Position numbers and translations under genes: made by a program. This document shows positions 1-6,997 of a stretch of DNA of 13,516 nt, one piece after another. Positions within the stretch are counted from its first letter, which is position 1, and the number at the start of each line of letters is the position of its first letter. Source of the stretch: Opitutia bacterium UBA3151. GTDB taxonomy: Bacteria; Verrucomicrobiota; Verrucomicrobiia; Opitutales; Seribacteraceae. Under the pieces are notes generated by a model. The model was not told the DNA's origin, searched no databases, and saw nothing but the letters and a program-made list of their open reading frames with translations. The stretch is taken from NCBI GenBank assembly GCA_002364975.1, contig DEYT01000040.1, positions 1 through 13,516 of the forward strand, given 5' to 3'.

Positions 1-543
1 TTCGTGGACCGTCTTCCGAATACTGGAACAGTACGAACCAACTCAGTTGAAAGACGCACCGATGCACCGTTGCCCCCAGGGGATGAAATCTACAATTCCG
101 CAGATGACCAGTTCTATGGCGGCATTAATGCCGGTAATGATGGAATCTTCGGTACATTGGATGATTTCTACTCAACCACTTCGGATCCAAATATTGCCAT
201 GAATGGTGGCCATGTGGATGCCGATGCGGACAACAACAAGGATCTGCTCAACAACTCCAATGGACTGGAGCACTTCAGTGTGGCTGACTTTGTTGACTAC
301 ATCCAAACCTTGTCGAATGTAAGGGCAGTAAATGGAGGCACTCAATCCCGTCTGGTATACGCCAATCGTATGCTCGAAGAGAATGAGATCAATCTCGGAG
401 CTGCCACCTCAAGAATTATGGACGCTGATATGGCATATGAGTCTACCAAGATGGCCCAGCAGAATGTACTTCTGCAAGCCGGTGCCTCGATGGTGACCCA
501 AGCCAACCAGTTGTCCAACATCGTACTTAGCCTTCTTCAGTAA
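1..543 (+). CDS. Flagellin, 3' part only (C-terminal D1/D0)
   Basis: The frame is open from base 1 to the TAA at 541-543, giving 180 residues of a protein that begins outside the window. The last ~85 residues are a textbook flagellin C terminus: a D1 helix (YIQTLSNVRAVNGGTQSRL), then LGAATSRIMDADMAYES and the D0 helix ending QANQLSNIVLSLLQ. Flagellin D0 helices pack in the filament core and carry the export and polymerisation surfaces. The upstream residues (~1-85) are rich in N, D, G and T and belong to the variable outer domain; they contain YNSADDQFYGG, which resembles YNSADGSYYEN in the flagellin at 3250. The RIMDAD signature is shared by the flagellins at 3250 and 7412, but the rest is clearly diverged from them. 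A strong inverted repeat lies ~107 bases downstream. The identification is secure; length and start are unknown. Confidence 0.95.
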   Translation, partial: FVDRLPNTGTVRTNSVERRTDAPLPPGDEIYNSADDQFYGGINAGNDGIFGTLDDFYSTTSDPNIAMNGGHVDADADNNKDLLNNSNGLEHFSVADFVDYIQTLSNVRAVNGGTQSRLVYANRMLEENEINLGAATSRIMDADMAYESTKMAQQNVLLQAGASMVTQANQLSNIVLSLLQ

Positions 544-585
544 GATTAGGCCAAGTACCATCTAAATCATCAAAGATTTGACTAT

Positions 586-647
586 AAGGGAGGATTATGG
601 AGTGAGCACTGAAAGGAAAATGATTGGTCTTTCTGTTCAGGCTCACT
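586..647 (+). other. Orphan ribosome site, two-codon ORF and hairpin
   Basis: AAGGGAGGATTATG (586-599) looks like the flagellin leaders elsewhere in the window, but the reading frame is ATG GAG TGA. Directly behind it, AGTGAGC (601-607) plus CTGAA (609-613) can pair with TTCAG (636-640) plus GCTCACT (641-647), leaving one bulged A. The long terminator-like repeat follows three bases later. It could be the decayed start of a lost flagellin copy or a leader with a minimal ORF. A GTG at 602 opens a long frame, but that frame codes for an S/R/H/P-rich product and overlaps a better explained pseudogene. Confidence 0.4.
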
Positions 648-649
648 TT

Positions 650-687
650 GTGCCCCAGGTACCGATTGACTACGGTACCTGGGGCAC
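650..687 (+). terminator. Perfect 15-bp inverted repeat, probable terminator
   Basis: GTGCCCCAGGTACCG (650-664) pairs perfectly with CGGTACCTGGGGCAC (673-687) across an 8-base loop. It lies 107 bases after the stop of the first flagellin and is followed by a pyrimidine run (CCCCCTCCCTT) rather than a clean T-tract. The comparable repeat after the flagellin at 3250 sits at almost the same distance, which supports a transcript-end or 3'-protection role. Confidence 0.6.
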
Positions 688-692
688 CCCCT

Positions 693-1109
693 CCCTTGTT
701 GTCAAGACTACGAAAGGAACCAATCCAAGCAAATACGAGTATGGCAGGAAAAAGGCTCGAAACCCCAACAACCACCTTGCACAGAAAACAGAGTATAGAA
801 TTCGATCCAAAAGGTCTGGATTAGATCTGGATAGCTTCAACCATACACAAAATGAATGCCATTCTCCCATTCCGGGTTCTCAGGCAAGCATCTCGGGTCA
901 GAGGCACTTTCAATTTCTTGCCATTGGTTCAAATTCGCACGCAAAGCATGCAAGAAGGTCGAGATCTTCCGAACCTGTTTCAATGAGAGACCGCTCAACC
1001 GAGGTTCATTCAGGTAATCGAAGATGGGTACACCCACCTCCATCTTTCCCTAAACCTGGAGCATGCTTATTTTCGCGTCGGTCCAATCCAATTTCAAAAA
1101 TCAATATAA
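693..1109 (+). pseudogene. Decayed D1-like flagellin relative (in-frame stops)
   Basis: One frame reads as protein-like sequence interrupted by TAG (822-824) and TGA (984-986), ending at TAA (1107-1109). Pieces include NTSMAGKRLETP, MNAILPFRVLRQASR, EGRDLPNLFQ and ETAQPRFIQVIEDGYTHLHL. After the Leu-Phe at 975-980, the pattern I (+10), V (+12), G (+16) matches the spacing in the intact relatives at 2344 (LF...TIAV..RG) and 6077 (LF...RIHL.NRG). No start with a ribosome site belongs to it. It lies in the first flagellin spacer, where the other two spacers also carry broken copies. The homology is inferred from few residues and is weaker than for the copies at 5077 and 10772. A longer overlapping open frame (602-1237) is S/R/H/P-rich and probably a shadow. 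Confidence 0.4.
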
Positions 1110-1551
1110 ACAAGCAAGCCGAGTCGCACCCTACTGGTATCTTAGCTGGTGAGCCGGAAGTGAAATACTCCCTATATCACCAATCCAAGCCCAGGACTCA
1201 TCTACTGCATCGAATTATCGAAAGGTATCATGAATAGTAAGCAAGCGACAATCTCATGCACTTATGCCGCGGTTTCTCCTCCCCGTACTATATCTTTACC
1301 TCCAGATCCCCTGCTGCGGGACACGGAGGTCACAGGATCTGGTGGAGATCCAACCTACGGAGATATTTCATCGATAATCCTACAGATTACTACGGCAAAC
1401 CATGATGCACATGCCTCTTCGGCATGCATACCAAGTGTACGCAATGGCTTACGAACCCTAAGTCAAAACTGCCGTTGGTTACATGCAAAGTCCCTCCGGA
1501 TACATCCATCGACAGCCAAATTGCAATATTACAACTCTATTTCTAAGAATA
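1110..1551. other. Spacer without a supported gene
   Basis: An open frame at 1230-1565 has a fair ribosome site (GAAAGG) but a low-complexity S/T/P-rich product with no recognisable motif. A short GC-rich hairpin, CATGCC (1410-1415) with GGCATG (1421-1426), is present. I see no gene I can support here; it may be further decayed sequence. Confidence 0.4.
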
Positions 1552-1776
1552 ATGGCACGAAGTAAAAACAAACTACACAGTAAGTCACTGGGTAAGAACC
1601 CTTCATACGGTGACATTTATCGGGTCCTAAAGAGCCCTAGGTCTTTTGATCCTTTTATGGGGATGCAATTAGGTGATGTCCGGTTGCCCCCTTGTTTTTC
1701 ATTCAACAAAAATAAACTCAAAATCGATGAATCTCTTGGGGATAACCCTCTTGCTCGATTCAAGACCATGAAGTGA
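1552..1776 (+). CDS. Small hypothetical protein (74 aa)
   Basis: ATG at 1552 opens a 74-residue basic protein beginning MARSKNKLHSKSLGKNPSYG and ending PLARFKTMK. The frame stays open 69 bases upstream, but this ATG is preferred because the composition becomes protein-like here. There is no good Shine-Dalgarno (only TAAGAA). The residue mix is balanced, with no membrane segment or signal peptide. I do not recognise it. NPSYGDI echoes DPTYGDI in the unsupported frame just upstream, which could be chance or a short duplication. It lies in a spacer full of decayed copies, so it may be a remnant and not a gene. Confidence 0.25.
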   Translation: MARSKNKLHSKSLGKNPSYGDIYRVLKSPRSFDPFMGMQLGDVRLPPCFSFNKNKLKIDESLGDNPLARFKTMK

Positions 1777-2110
1777 ACCCCTTACACTAAACATAACCAA
1801 TATTTAATTCTGAACCCAATATTTAAGCAGCTGTTCTGGTGATCCACCGAATGCTGTCCCACCAATTCTTATAACTCAAGCAATACAGTAATACGATCCC
1901 GCTGAGAGCGATCAGTCAAAAAATATAGTTCTCATGAGGTAAATACTCGACTCCTAACCAACCAGTTGAGCTCCAATCCTCCACTATAACATTCCTTTTG
2001 ATTCATACCAACCTTCATCAACGGGTAAGTCTAATCTAAATATTAAGCATATTTTACAAATTAATTAATATTTTACCACATATTATTATTATACAATTAT
2101 TTACAAGATA
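1777..2110. other. AT-rich intergenic stretch
   Basis: No coding frame can be supported. The part from about 2030 to 2105 is very AT-rich (runs such as TTAATTAATATTTT and TATTATTATTATAC) and could hold the promoter for the gene pair at 2111-3117, although no clear -35/-10 pair can be picked. G is scarce on the plus strand, as in the untranslated stretches before the other flagellins. Confidence 0.4.
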
Positions 2111-2344
2111 ATGTTTTCCTACATTTATAGAATGTATGCATGGATACATGCACGCTTCGATTTCCATGGTGTCGTTCAGAAAGATCACATCTTTTGCTTC
2201 TTGAATAGGCATAGAGGCATGAACTTCCTAACCCTTCTTTCCGACCACACTCTGGAAGTAAATTATACCGACAGAGTTTCGACTCCAATCAATTTTTACA
2301 GACCCATCACTCCCTATTCATCTCTATTACCAAGATCCAGTTAA
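2111..2344 (+). CDS. Small ORF coupled to the D1-like gene
   Basis: ATG at 2111 opens a 77-residue frame starting MFSYIYRMYAWIHARFDF. Its stop overlaps the next start as TAATG (2342-2346), a classical arrangement for translational coupling; this matters because the next gene has no Shine-Dalgarno of its own. The start resembles that of the ORF at 11674 (MFHFTNIYRL): both contain the 11-mer ACATTTATAGA shortly after ATGTTT. No function or domain is recognisable. The composition (aromatic, His-rich) is not strongly gene-like, so it may be a leader peptide or a chance frame. Confidence 0.35.
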   Translation: MFSYIYRMYAWIHARFDFHGVVQKDHIFCFLNRHRGMNFLTLLSDHTLEVNYTDRVSTPINFYRPITPYSSLLPRSS

Positions 2345-3117
2345 TGACTATGAAACATTTATCAACAACCAAACCAAGTACGAAACCAATACCATCCGGG
2401 CCCGCTGGTTTCGCCAAAGTACTGGTCGGGGGCCGGGTTGTTCGCCCGGATACCGAACTCCCGTTTCTGGAGCGAATGGTAACTGGATCCGGATCTACCC
2501 ATCTGGAAGTGAAACCCAGAGAAGCTGCGATCTTAGAATCGGTTGCATCCAACTTGGAAGCCGGGATTAAAATTGTGGATCAGCAGGAACTTGGGCTTGC
2601 GAAAATTGGAGGCAAGCTCGCAGATATCTCCCTTTCTCTAAACACTTGCAAGGCTCCCAAGGCTGACATCTCCGTTCGTGAGAGAGCCCAACGGGATCTT
2701 GAGATTGCCAAAGCATGTATTCGTGAAATTTCACAATTTGTTTACGCAGATACTCCACTCTTTGCCAATGGTCCTTCTAAAGCAGTAACTATTGCCGTTC
2801 CCAATCGTGGTGATTGGGAAGGTATAAATATTACCCGACCGGATCTTAGTCTTCCTGGCATGCAGACTGTCTTAAAAGGAAAAGTTCATGGTGACTCCAA
2901 GGATTTCTTCTTGGATTCGGCATCAATCCGCCGAGCCTTTGATGAATGGCGAACCCATTGTATCGAAAACCGTCTGCTCTGGGGAAATTTAAAGGACCGA
3001 CTTCATGGAGTATTCCGGAAGCTTACCGAAGTAGATAAGGGGGGCAAATGGACCCTTCCCCGGTTCCCAAGCGATCCGAAACTCGGACCCTTACGGAGAC
3101 CCAATCGAAATAACTAG
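2344..3117 (+). CDS. D1-like flagellin relative, lacking D0 (257 aa)
   Basis: Not a family I can name. Residues 67-140 align without a gap with the N-terminal D1 helices of the neighbouring flagellins: N70, G74, Q81-E82-x-G84-L85-x-x-I88-G89-x-x-L92-x-x-I95-S96 against Q-D-S-G-L-x-x-V-G-x-x-L-x-x-M-S in the 7412 protein, with Leu-Phe exactly 58 residues after the Gln in both. A C-terminal helical stretch (~193-230, SIRRAFDEWRTHCIENRLLW) sits where flagellins have their C-terminal D1 helix. The ends replace D0: the N terminus is Pro/Gly/Lys-rich (PSGPAGFAKVLVGGRVVRPD) and the C terminus is basic and Pro-rich. There is no signal peptide. Start: ATG 2344 overlaps the previous stop (TAATG); ATG 2350 is possible. 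It lies 132 bases before a flagellin. It could be a filament-associated, capping or export-related protein; that is inference. Confidence 0.8.
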   Translation: MTMKHLSTTKPSTKPIPSGPAGFAKVLVGGRVVRPDTELPFLERMVTGSGSTHLEVKPREAAILESVASNLEAGIKIVDQQELGLAKIGGKLADISLSLNTCKAPKADISVRERAQRDLEIAKACIREISQFVYADTPLFANGPSKAVTIAVPNRGDWEGINITRPDLSLPGMQTVLKGKVHGDSKDFFLDSASIRRAFDEWRTHCIENRLLWGNLKDRLHGVFRKLTEVDKGGKWTLPRFPSDPKLGPLRRPNRNN

Positions 3118-3198
3118 GAGAATCTTTCAGTGAAAACAACTTTATCTATTTGTGTGAAAACAAAAAAAACCGGAAATCCCGGAACCCTAAACCCAATA

Positions 3199-3220
3199 AT
3201 CCATACACGGATGTATGGAT
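3199..3220 (+). promoter_or_regulatory. CsrA-type hairpin in flagellin leader
   Basis: ATCCATACA (3199-3207) pairs perfectly with TGTATGGAT (3212-3220) around a CGGA loop. Read as RNA, AUACACGGAUGU matches the CsrA consensus RUACARGGAUGU at 11 of 12 positions, and GGA is presented in the loop as CsrA requires. The Shine-Dalgarno, which contains another GGA, follows 11 bases later, so one CsrA dimer could bridge both and block ribosomes, as known for the hag flagellin leader of Bacillus. Confidence 0.65.
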
Positions 3221-3230
3221 ATTTAAACTA

Positions 3231-3242
3231 AATCAAGGAGGA
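3231..3242 (+). promoter_or_regulatory. Conserved flagellin leader with ribosome site
   Basis: AATCAAGGAGGA sits just upstream of the ATG at 3250. The identical 12-mer occurs at 5597-5608, 7394-7405 and 13353-13364, and a 10/12 match lies at 6981-6992 (TATCAAGGACGA). This conservation exceeds what a Shine-Dalgarno alone needs and marks the genes that share a leader by duplication. Confidence 0.85.
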
Positions 3243-3249
3243 ATAAAAA

Positions 3250-4872
3250 ATGCCGATTGTAGTAAACAGTAATACGACAGCCACTGTAGCTTCGTTTAAC
3301 CTATCCCGTGCGAATGACGCACTCAGGACGAGTCTTGCCCGATTATCTTCGGGTAAAAGAATCACCAATCCATCAGAAGATGCCGGCGGACTATCCGTCG
3401 CTAATAAACTAGCATCCAAACTGGATCGTACTGAAGCAGTTCGTCAAAATATCCAAAATGGAATCTCGTACCTTCAAGTACAAGATGGTGCCCTCAATAC
3501 CATGGCCAAACTCGTGGACCGCATGGCGGAACTACGAACGATGGCATCTGATGTCACCAAAAATACTCAGGACATTGAGAATTATTCCAAAGAATTCATC
3601 GAATTACAAAAACAGATGAATCAAATGTATCACGAGAAATTCAATGGCATAAGCCTATTCTCGATGAGTCGTTCCCAGTCGATTAACAACCCACCCGATC
3701 TTCGTCCAACCTTGGACAAAAATAATGCGGTGTTCGACGCCACTGGCCGTGCCTATCAAACTTTCTCACGCAATATTTTAACTACTGCAGATGGGGTAAA
3801 ACAAGACGGAAACATTTCCCTGAATACCGTAAATCTTCAATACCTGCTCTCTCTTGGAGGACTGGACACAACCTTTATCACTCAAACTGCTGCTGCCATC
3901 ATTGCCGCCCAAAAGTTAAATGATGAGCAGGCAAACAACAGTGACTTATTGGGTGAAAGAAGTTTCATCAATATTGGAAATGTAAACAGTGCTAATTCCG
4001 ATGACTGGACCGATAACAGCGCAACTAATGCGATCATCGATGTTATGTACAAAAGTGATGATGCCCTCAATGCAACTGCATTTGCTGCAGGTGCTATTGC
4101 AGTGGGTGATTATGTCCTCGAAAGCGGAATCGCCTATCAAGCAACTCAGGCAGTCAACGCTTGGACGACAGCAGGTGCTGCTGCAGGTTACGCAGGTGGT
4201 ACCATCGTCTATAACTCTGCCGATGGAAGCTACTATGAGAATACTGGGGCTACGATTACAACTACGACCACGGGATATGTTGACGGCACAGCCTACGCAA
4301 CAACAGATGTGATCACAGACAGTGGTAAATTTTACAAATCAACTGCCGGGCATACTTCAAATGGTGCAACTTTCGCAGCAGATTCTGCAAACTGGACTGA
4401 AATAAGTGATCCTGCACTTCCAGGACATGCTGACTCTAATGCTGATTGGACCAATCTTGGCACTACTTTTGCAGGACTTCAAGGAGCAGCAGGTGGAGTA
4501 ACTTTTACAGAAGCCGACAAATTCGTCAGCCAAGCTGAAATCGATACATACATGACAAATGAAATCTACACGGAGGAGAATTTCCTCCAGAGCATTATGT
4601 TTGTCTCCATGGGTACTTTCACAGACTTGATTGAGAGAGTTGCAGATGCTAGAGCAGAAAATGGGGCCGAGCAAAACCGTTTAAATATGACCAGTGAATT
4701 GCTTATCCAAAACCAGACCAACTTAGAGGCTGCTCATGGCCGGATCATGGATGCGGATATCGCACTGGAATCGACTCGTTTTGCAAGGCAAAATGTACTG
4801 GTGCAGTCTTCTGCGGCAATGGTTGCCCAAGCAAACCAACTCACCAATATCGCCCTCACCATCCTAGGATAA
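3250..4872 (+). CDS. Flagellin with large surface insert (540 aa)
   Basis: Filament subunit. Residues 1-140 are D0/D1: MPIVVNSNTTATVASFNLSR, then LSSGKRITNPSEDAGGL, YLQVQDGALNTM and FNGISLF. Residues ~445-540 are the C-terminal D1/D0: ERVADARAENGAEQNRL, GRIMDADIALES and QANQLTNIALTILG. Between them lies a ~300-residue variable part, exposed on the filament surface. It starts with a segment shared with the 7412 flagellin (DGNISLNTVNLQ, ~187-198). From ~284 to 384 there are three copies of a short beta pattern (GDYVLESGIAYQA...W; GTIVYNSADGSYYE; DVITDSGKFYKS...ANW) recalling carbohydrate-binding modules of the CBM5/12 type. No cysteine is present. The ATG is fixed by AATCAAGGAGGA and the conserved N terminus. 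A probable terminator follows 110 bases after the stop. Confidence 0.97.
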   Translation: MPIVVNSNTTATVASFNLSRANDALRTSLARLSSGKRITNPSEDAGGLSVANKLASKLDRTEAVRQNIQNGISYLQVQDGALNTMAKLVDRMAELRTMASDVTKNTQDIENYSKEFIELQKQMNQMYHEKFNGISLFSMSRSQSINNPPDLRPTLDKNNAVFDATGRAYQTFSRNILTTADGVKQDGNISLNTVNLQYLLSLGGLDTTFITQTAAAIIAAQKLNDEQANNSDLLGERSFINIGNVNSANSDDWTDNSATNAIIDVMYKSDDALNATAFAAGAIAVGDYVLESGIAYQATQAVNAWTTAGAAAGYAGGTIVYNSADGSYYENTGATITTTTTGYVDGTAYATTDVITDSGKFYKSTAGHTSNGATFAADSANWTEISDPALPGHADSNADWTNLGTTFAGLQGAAGGVTFTEADKFVSQAEIDTYMTNEIYTEENFLQSIMFVSMGTFTDLIERVADARAENGAEQNRLNMTSELLIQNQTNLEAAHGRIMDADIALESTRFARQNVLVQSSAAMVAQANQLTNIALTILG

Positions 4873-4982
4873 CAAGAACCCCACGGAGCAAGAACTAATC
4901 TTAGAGCGATGCATTTCATAACTCATAGAGGCTACAAAAAACTTGTCCGGATCTTATTATGGTAAGCTCGTATTGCAGAAGA

Positions 4983-5028
4983 ATCATTCCGCATGGAACC
5001 CAGCAGCAACTGCTTCCATGCGGAAGAT
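4983..5028 (+). terminator. Long hairpin after flagellin, probable terminator
   Basis: TTCCGCATGGAA (4987-4998) pairs perfectly with TTCCATGCGGAA (5014-5025). ATC/GAT extends the stem past one bulged A (4986), and GCAG (5003-5006) with CTGC (5010-5013) forms an inner stem. A C/T-rich run (CCCCCTCTTCCTTTT) follows. Its place, ~115 bases after the stop, mirrors the repeat at 650-687. Confidence 0.65.
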
Positions 5029-5076
5029 CCCCCTCTTCCTTTTCGGCTTTCCCTGTCGATTTAGAGGGAGGAGTTG

Positions 5077-5524
5077 ATGAACAACTGGCTCAAGAACCAT
5101 ATTCCTCAAAGATGGAAAGGGGTTGTCTATGTTGAGCTACAAGCCCATTTGGAAGACTGATCTTATGCGGTCAAAAAGACCATATGTTGAGACTGTTTTC
5201 TCTTTCCCGAAGGATACTTACCAAAGCATTATCCCAATCTTGGAGAGTGCTGAGTCAAGACGGATACCCGAAACCGATTCAAAACCATATTTTCTATGCA
5301 AAGAAGAGATTACACCGTAAGGCGAGAAGCCATTGAACGCTGGTTAGCTGATAAGTTCTTTCACCCGGGCCTTTTCGATGACCAGCCAAGAGATGGATGT
5401 GTTCATTCAGCTTTGCTAGGAAGCACAATTCAAACACCACCCAATTTAACCAGACTTTATGCCGGATGAGAAAGAATCATCATTTACGACATCCAAGGAA
5501 CCTGAATTGCCTAATGAAATCGCA
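5077..5524 (+). pseudogene. Frameshifted D1-like flagellin relative
   Basis: ATG 5077 follows a strong ribosome site (GAGGGAGGAG) and encodes MNNWLKNHIPQRWKGVVYVE up to a TGA at 5158. Protein-like sequence then continues in the +1 frame (about 5129-5320) and back in the first frame (5296-5469), with a last piece at 5459-5524 (MPDEKESSFTTSKEPELPNE). The middle piece carries YVETVFSFPKD and DSKPYFL; the next carries VRREAIERW. These match, in order, AVTIAVPNRGDW, DSKDFFL and IRRAFDEW of the intact relative at 2344. I therefore read it as one broken gene of that family. The start signal is intact, so the 27-residue peptide could still be made. Sequencing indels could mimic this, but the flagellins around it are clean. 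Confidence 0.5.
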
Positions 5525-5614
5525 TAACTGGATTTTATTCAAGGGAGTGAGATCACTTGTATTCCCGGCTCGACCAACAGGAAGATCGGTGGGAGCAATC
5601 AAGGAGGAAAATAC

Positions 5615-5959
5615 ATGAGTAGCACTTTAATCAAAAATAATTTTATAACATTGCCTAACAGAACCCTAGAGCAAGGCACTGGTTCTGTTTCCTTACCCAA
5701 TCATGAGAAGAAACCGAAAGTTGTAGGTACATCACCTCCCCTTTCGATGCTCGATAAGTTGGAGCGGATTCAGGAGCGTCACCTCTCAGATCCACCGGAT
5801 ACCAGTGATCTGAAACCATACCAAATTTCTATGGAAGGAAAGGACCATTGCATGACTAATCAAGCTAACTCCGTTTCATCCGTTCTCAGGTCAAATCGGT
5901 CGAAGAGGTCAAATTCGAATAGTAGTCACTTACCCCTAGCCGAGTTCATGAGCTTCTAA
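5615..5959 (+). CDS. Unrecognised 114-aa ORF with flagellin leader
   Basis: ATG 5615 is preceded by AATCAAGGAGGA (5597-5608), identical to the leaders of three flagellins here, so its translation is well supported. The product begins MSSTLIKNNFITLPNRTLEQ, contains a charged helical segment (SMLDKLERIQERHLSDPPD, ~43-61) and ends in an R/S/N-rich tail. It has no signal peptide, membrane segment or known motif. A preceding small frame (5466-5618) ends in an ATGA overlap with this start. Only N8, T12 and L18 coincide with the flagellin N terminus, so a flagellin origin of the coding part is a guess; the leader probably came by duplication of a flagellin 5' region. It may be an expressed orphan protein or a decayed copy. 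Confidence 0.45.
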   Translation: MSSTLIKNNFITLPNRTLEQGTGSVSLPNHEKKPKVVGTSPPLSMLDKLERIQERHLSDPPDTSDLKPYQISMEGKDHCMTNQANSVSSVLRSNRSKRSNSNSSHLPLAEFMSF

Positions 5960-6076
5960 ACATTTTATGCCTACCCTTAATAAAAACCATACTTTTTCAA
6001 TTATTAATCAAATTATAAAACTTACTTAATATCTAACATGCGATCTTTTCACACAGAACCTAGTTGTGAGGATTCG

Positions 6077-6835
6077 ATGCATCAGGTACCGGTCAAGATC
6101 GGCAGACCTGTGCCGGATGCATCGGACTCACATGCCTTGGAAGCTAAATCTTTGAAAAATGGACCCAGGTCTATTACAAAGCAGATCTTCTCCGAGTCCT
6201 CGACTAGTAAGAGGATGAGTGAGAACCTGCTTAGGGGAAGTGAATATATCACCCTGCAAAGAAGTGGACTCCTTGAACTTGAGCGTATTCTGCTGCTTTT
6301 CTCAAGGAATAATTTAAAGAGGTTAGAAATCTCAAATCGGACAAGTTCAAGGAAACCTGGAGTAAACCCGATGTATATCCATTCAATGGAAGATATATCC
6401 CGAAGAGAATATTCCAATTTTCGACTCTTTGGGGATGGTTCAGAGTCTCCACTACGAATTCATCTAAGAAACAGGGGAAGGGAGTTTACCCATGCCATCC
6501 CCATTGTTCCTTTACTTAGGGATCCTGCTTTTCTCGGAATTATATATTCCGGCAAGGCAAACTGCCCTCCTTCAACCGATATGATCAATGACTGTATCTG
6601 TTCTCTTCTACAACTCACCCTCGATGTGGAGAATGAAAAGTCTTCGATCGTGAAATTGAACGAAAACATTTCTTCGAGCCAGGAAATGCAACAACTTCTC
6701 AGGCGTCCCAGATCCCACGATCCGAACAGGAAACAAGAAAGGCCAAGGACGACTGGAGTCCAAATAGTCCGAGCTTGGATGAACTCACTCGGATTTCGAA
6801 ACTTAATTCCAAAACGAACCCGACTTCAGACCTAA
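6077..6835 (+). CDS. Second D1-like flagellin relative (252 aa)
   Basis: A diverged paralogue of the 2344 protein. Shared landmarks in the same order and almost the same spacing: GRPVPD (GRVVRPD there), NL..G, then Q-R-S-G-L seven residues after that Gly in both, Leu-Phe 56 residues after the Gln (58 there), N-R-G 14 residues after the Phe in both, and S-G-K 27 residues later (K-G-K, 25). Q-R-S-G-L-x5-I-L-x3-S also equals Q-D-S-G-L-x5-I-L-x3-S of the 7412 flagellin, and ISRREYSNFRLF resembles LSRETFNGISLF. Compared with 2344 it is richer in Arg and Ser and lacks the acidic residues of the first helix, suggesting weak constraint. I chose ATG 6077 (GTGAGGA five bases upstream); an in-frame ATG at 6038 has no ribosome site and would add 13 residues. 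Role unknown, presumably filament-related. Confidence 0.65.
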   Translation: MHQVPVKIGRPVPDASDSHALEAKSLKNGPRSITKQIFSESSTSKRMSENLLRGSEYITLQRSGLLELERILLLFSRNNLKRLEISNRTSSRKPGVNPMYIHSMEDISRREYSNFRLFGDGSESPLRIHLRNRGREFTHAIPIVPLLRDPAFLGIIYSGKANCPPSTDMINDCICSLLQLTLDVENEKSSIVKLNENISSSQEMQQLLRRPRSHDPNRKQERPRTTGVQIVRAWMNSLGFRNLIPKRTRLQT

Positions 6836-6953
6836 ATGAATTTTCAATAAGTTTAACAACTAAAACCTAAAACCAAGGATTTTATAACCATTAAAATATA
6901 ACCTGATATTTATCTACAAGTAGGTGGACGCCCCTATCTTTCAAAGTGCGTCA

Positions 6954-6973
6954 CCGCTGCAAGGATGTAGCGG
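6954..6973 (+). promoter_or_regulatory. CsrA-type hairpin before ORF 6998
   Basis: CCGCTGCA (6954-6961) pairs with TGTAGCGG (6966-6973) (one G-U pair) around an AGGA loop. CUGCAAGGAUGU fits the CsrA consensus RUACARGGAUGU at 10 of 12 positions. A Shine-Dalgarno-like TATCAAGGACGA follows at 6981-6992. This is the best-formed of the candidate sites. Confidence 0.6.
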
Positions 6974-6997
6974 ACATAATTATCAAGGACGATAAAC

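Noticed and set aside
837..1043. Minus-strand 68-codon frame with a protein-like mix
   Set aside because: Antisense to the plus-strand remnant, no recognisable family, and no other minus-strand gene in the window.
578..1237. Long open frame (219 codons; GTG 602 has a fair ribosome site)
   Set aside because: The product is S/R/H/P-rich with no motif, and another frame of the same DNA reads as a decayed D1-like protein; it is probably a shadow frame.
1230..1565. Plus-strand frame of 111 codons with GAAAGG upstream
   Set aside because: Low-complexity S/T/P composition, no motif; only the short DPTYGDI echo with the next ORF, which is not enough.
5466..5618. Small frame joined by ATGA overlaps to the frames before and after it
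   Set aside because: The overlaps suggest coupling, but the product is basic and H/R/N-rich, while the alternative frame (5459-5524) is more protein-like and fits the pseudogene.
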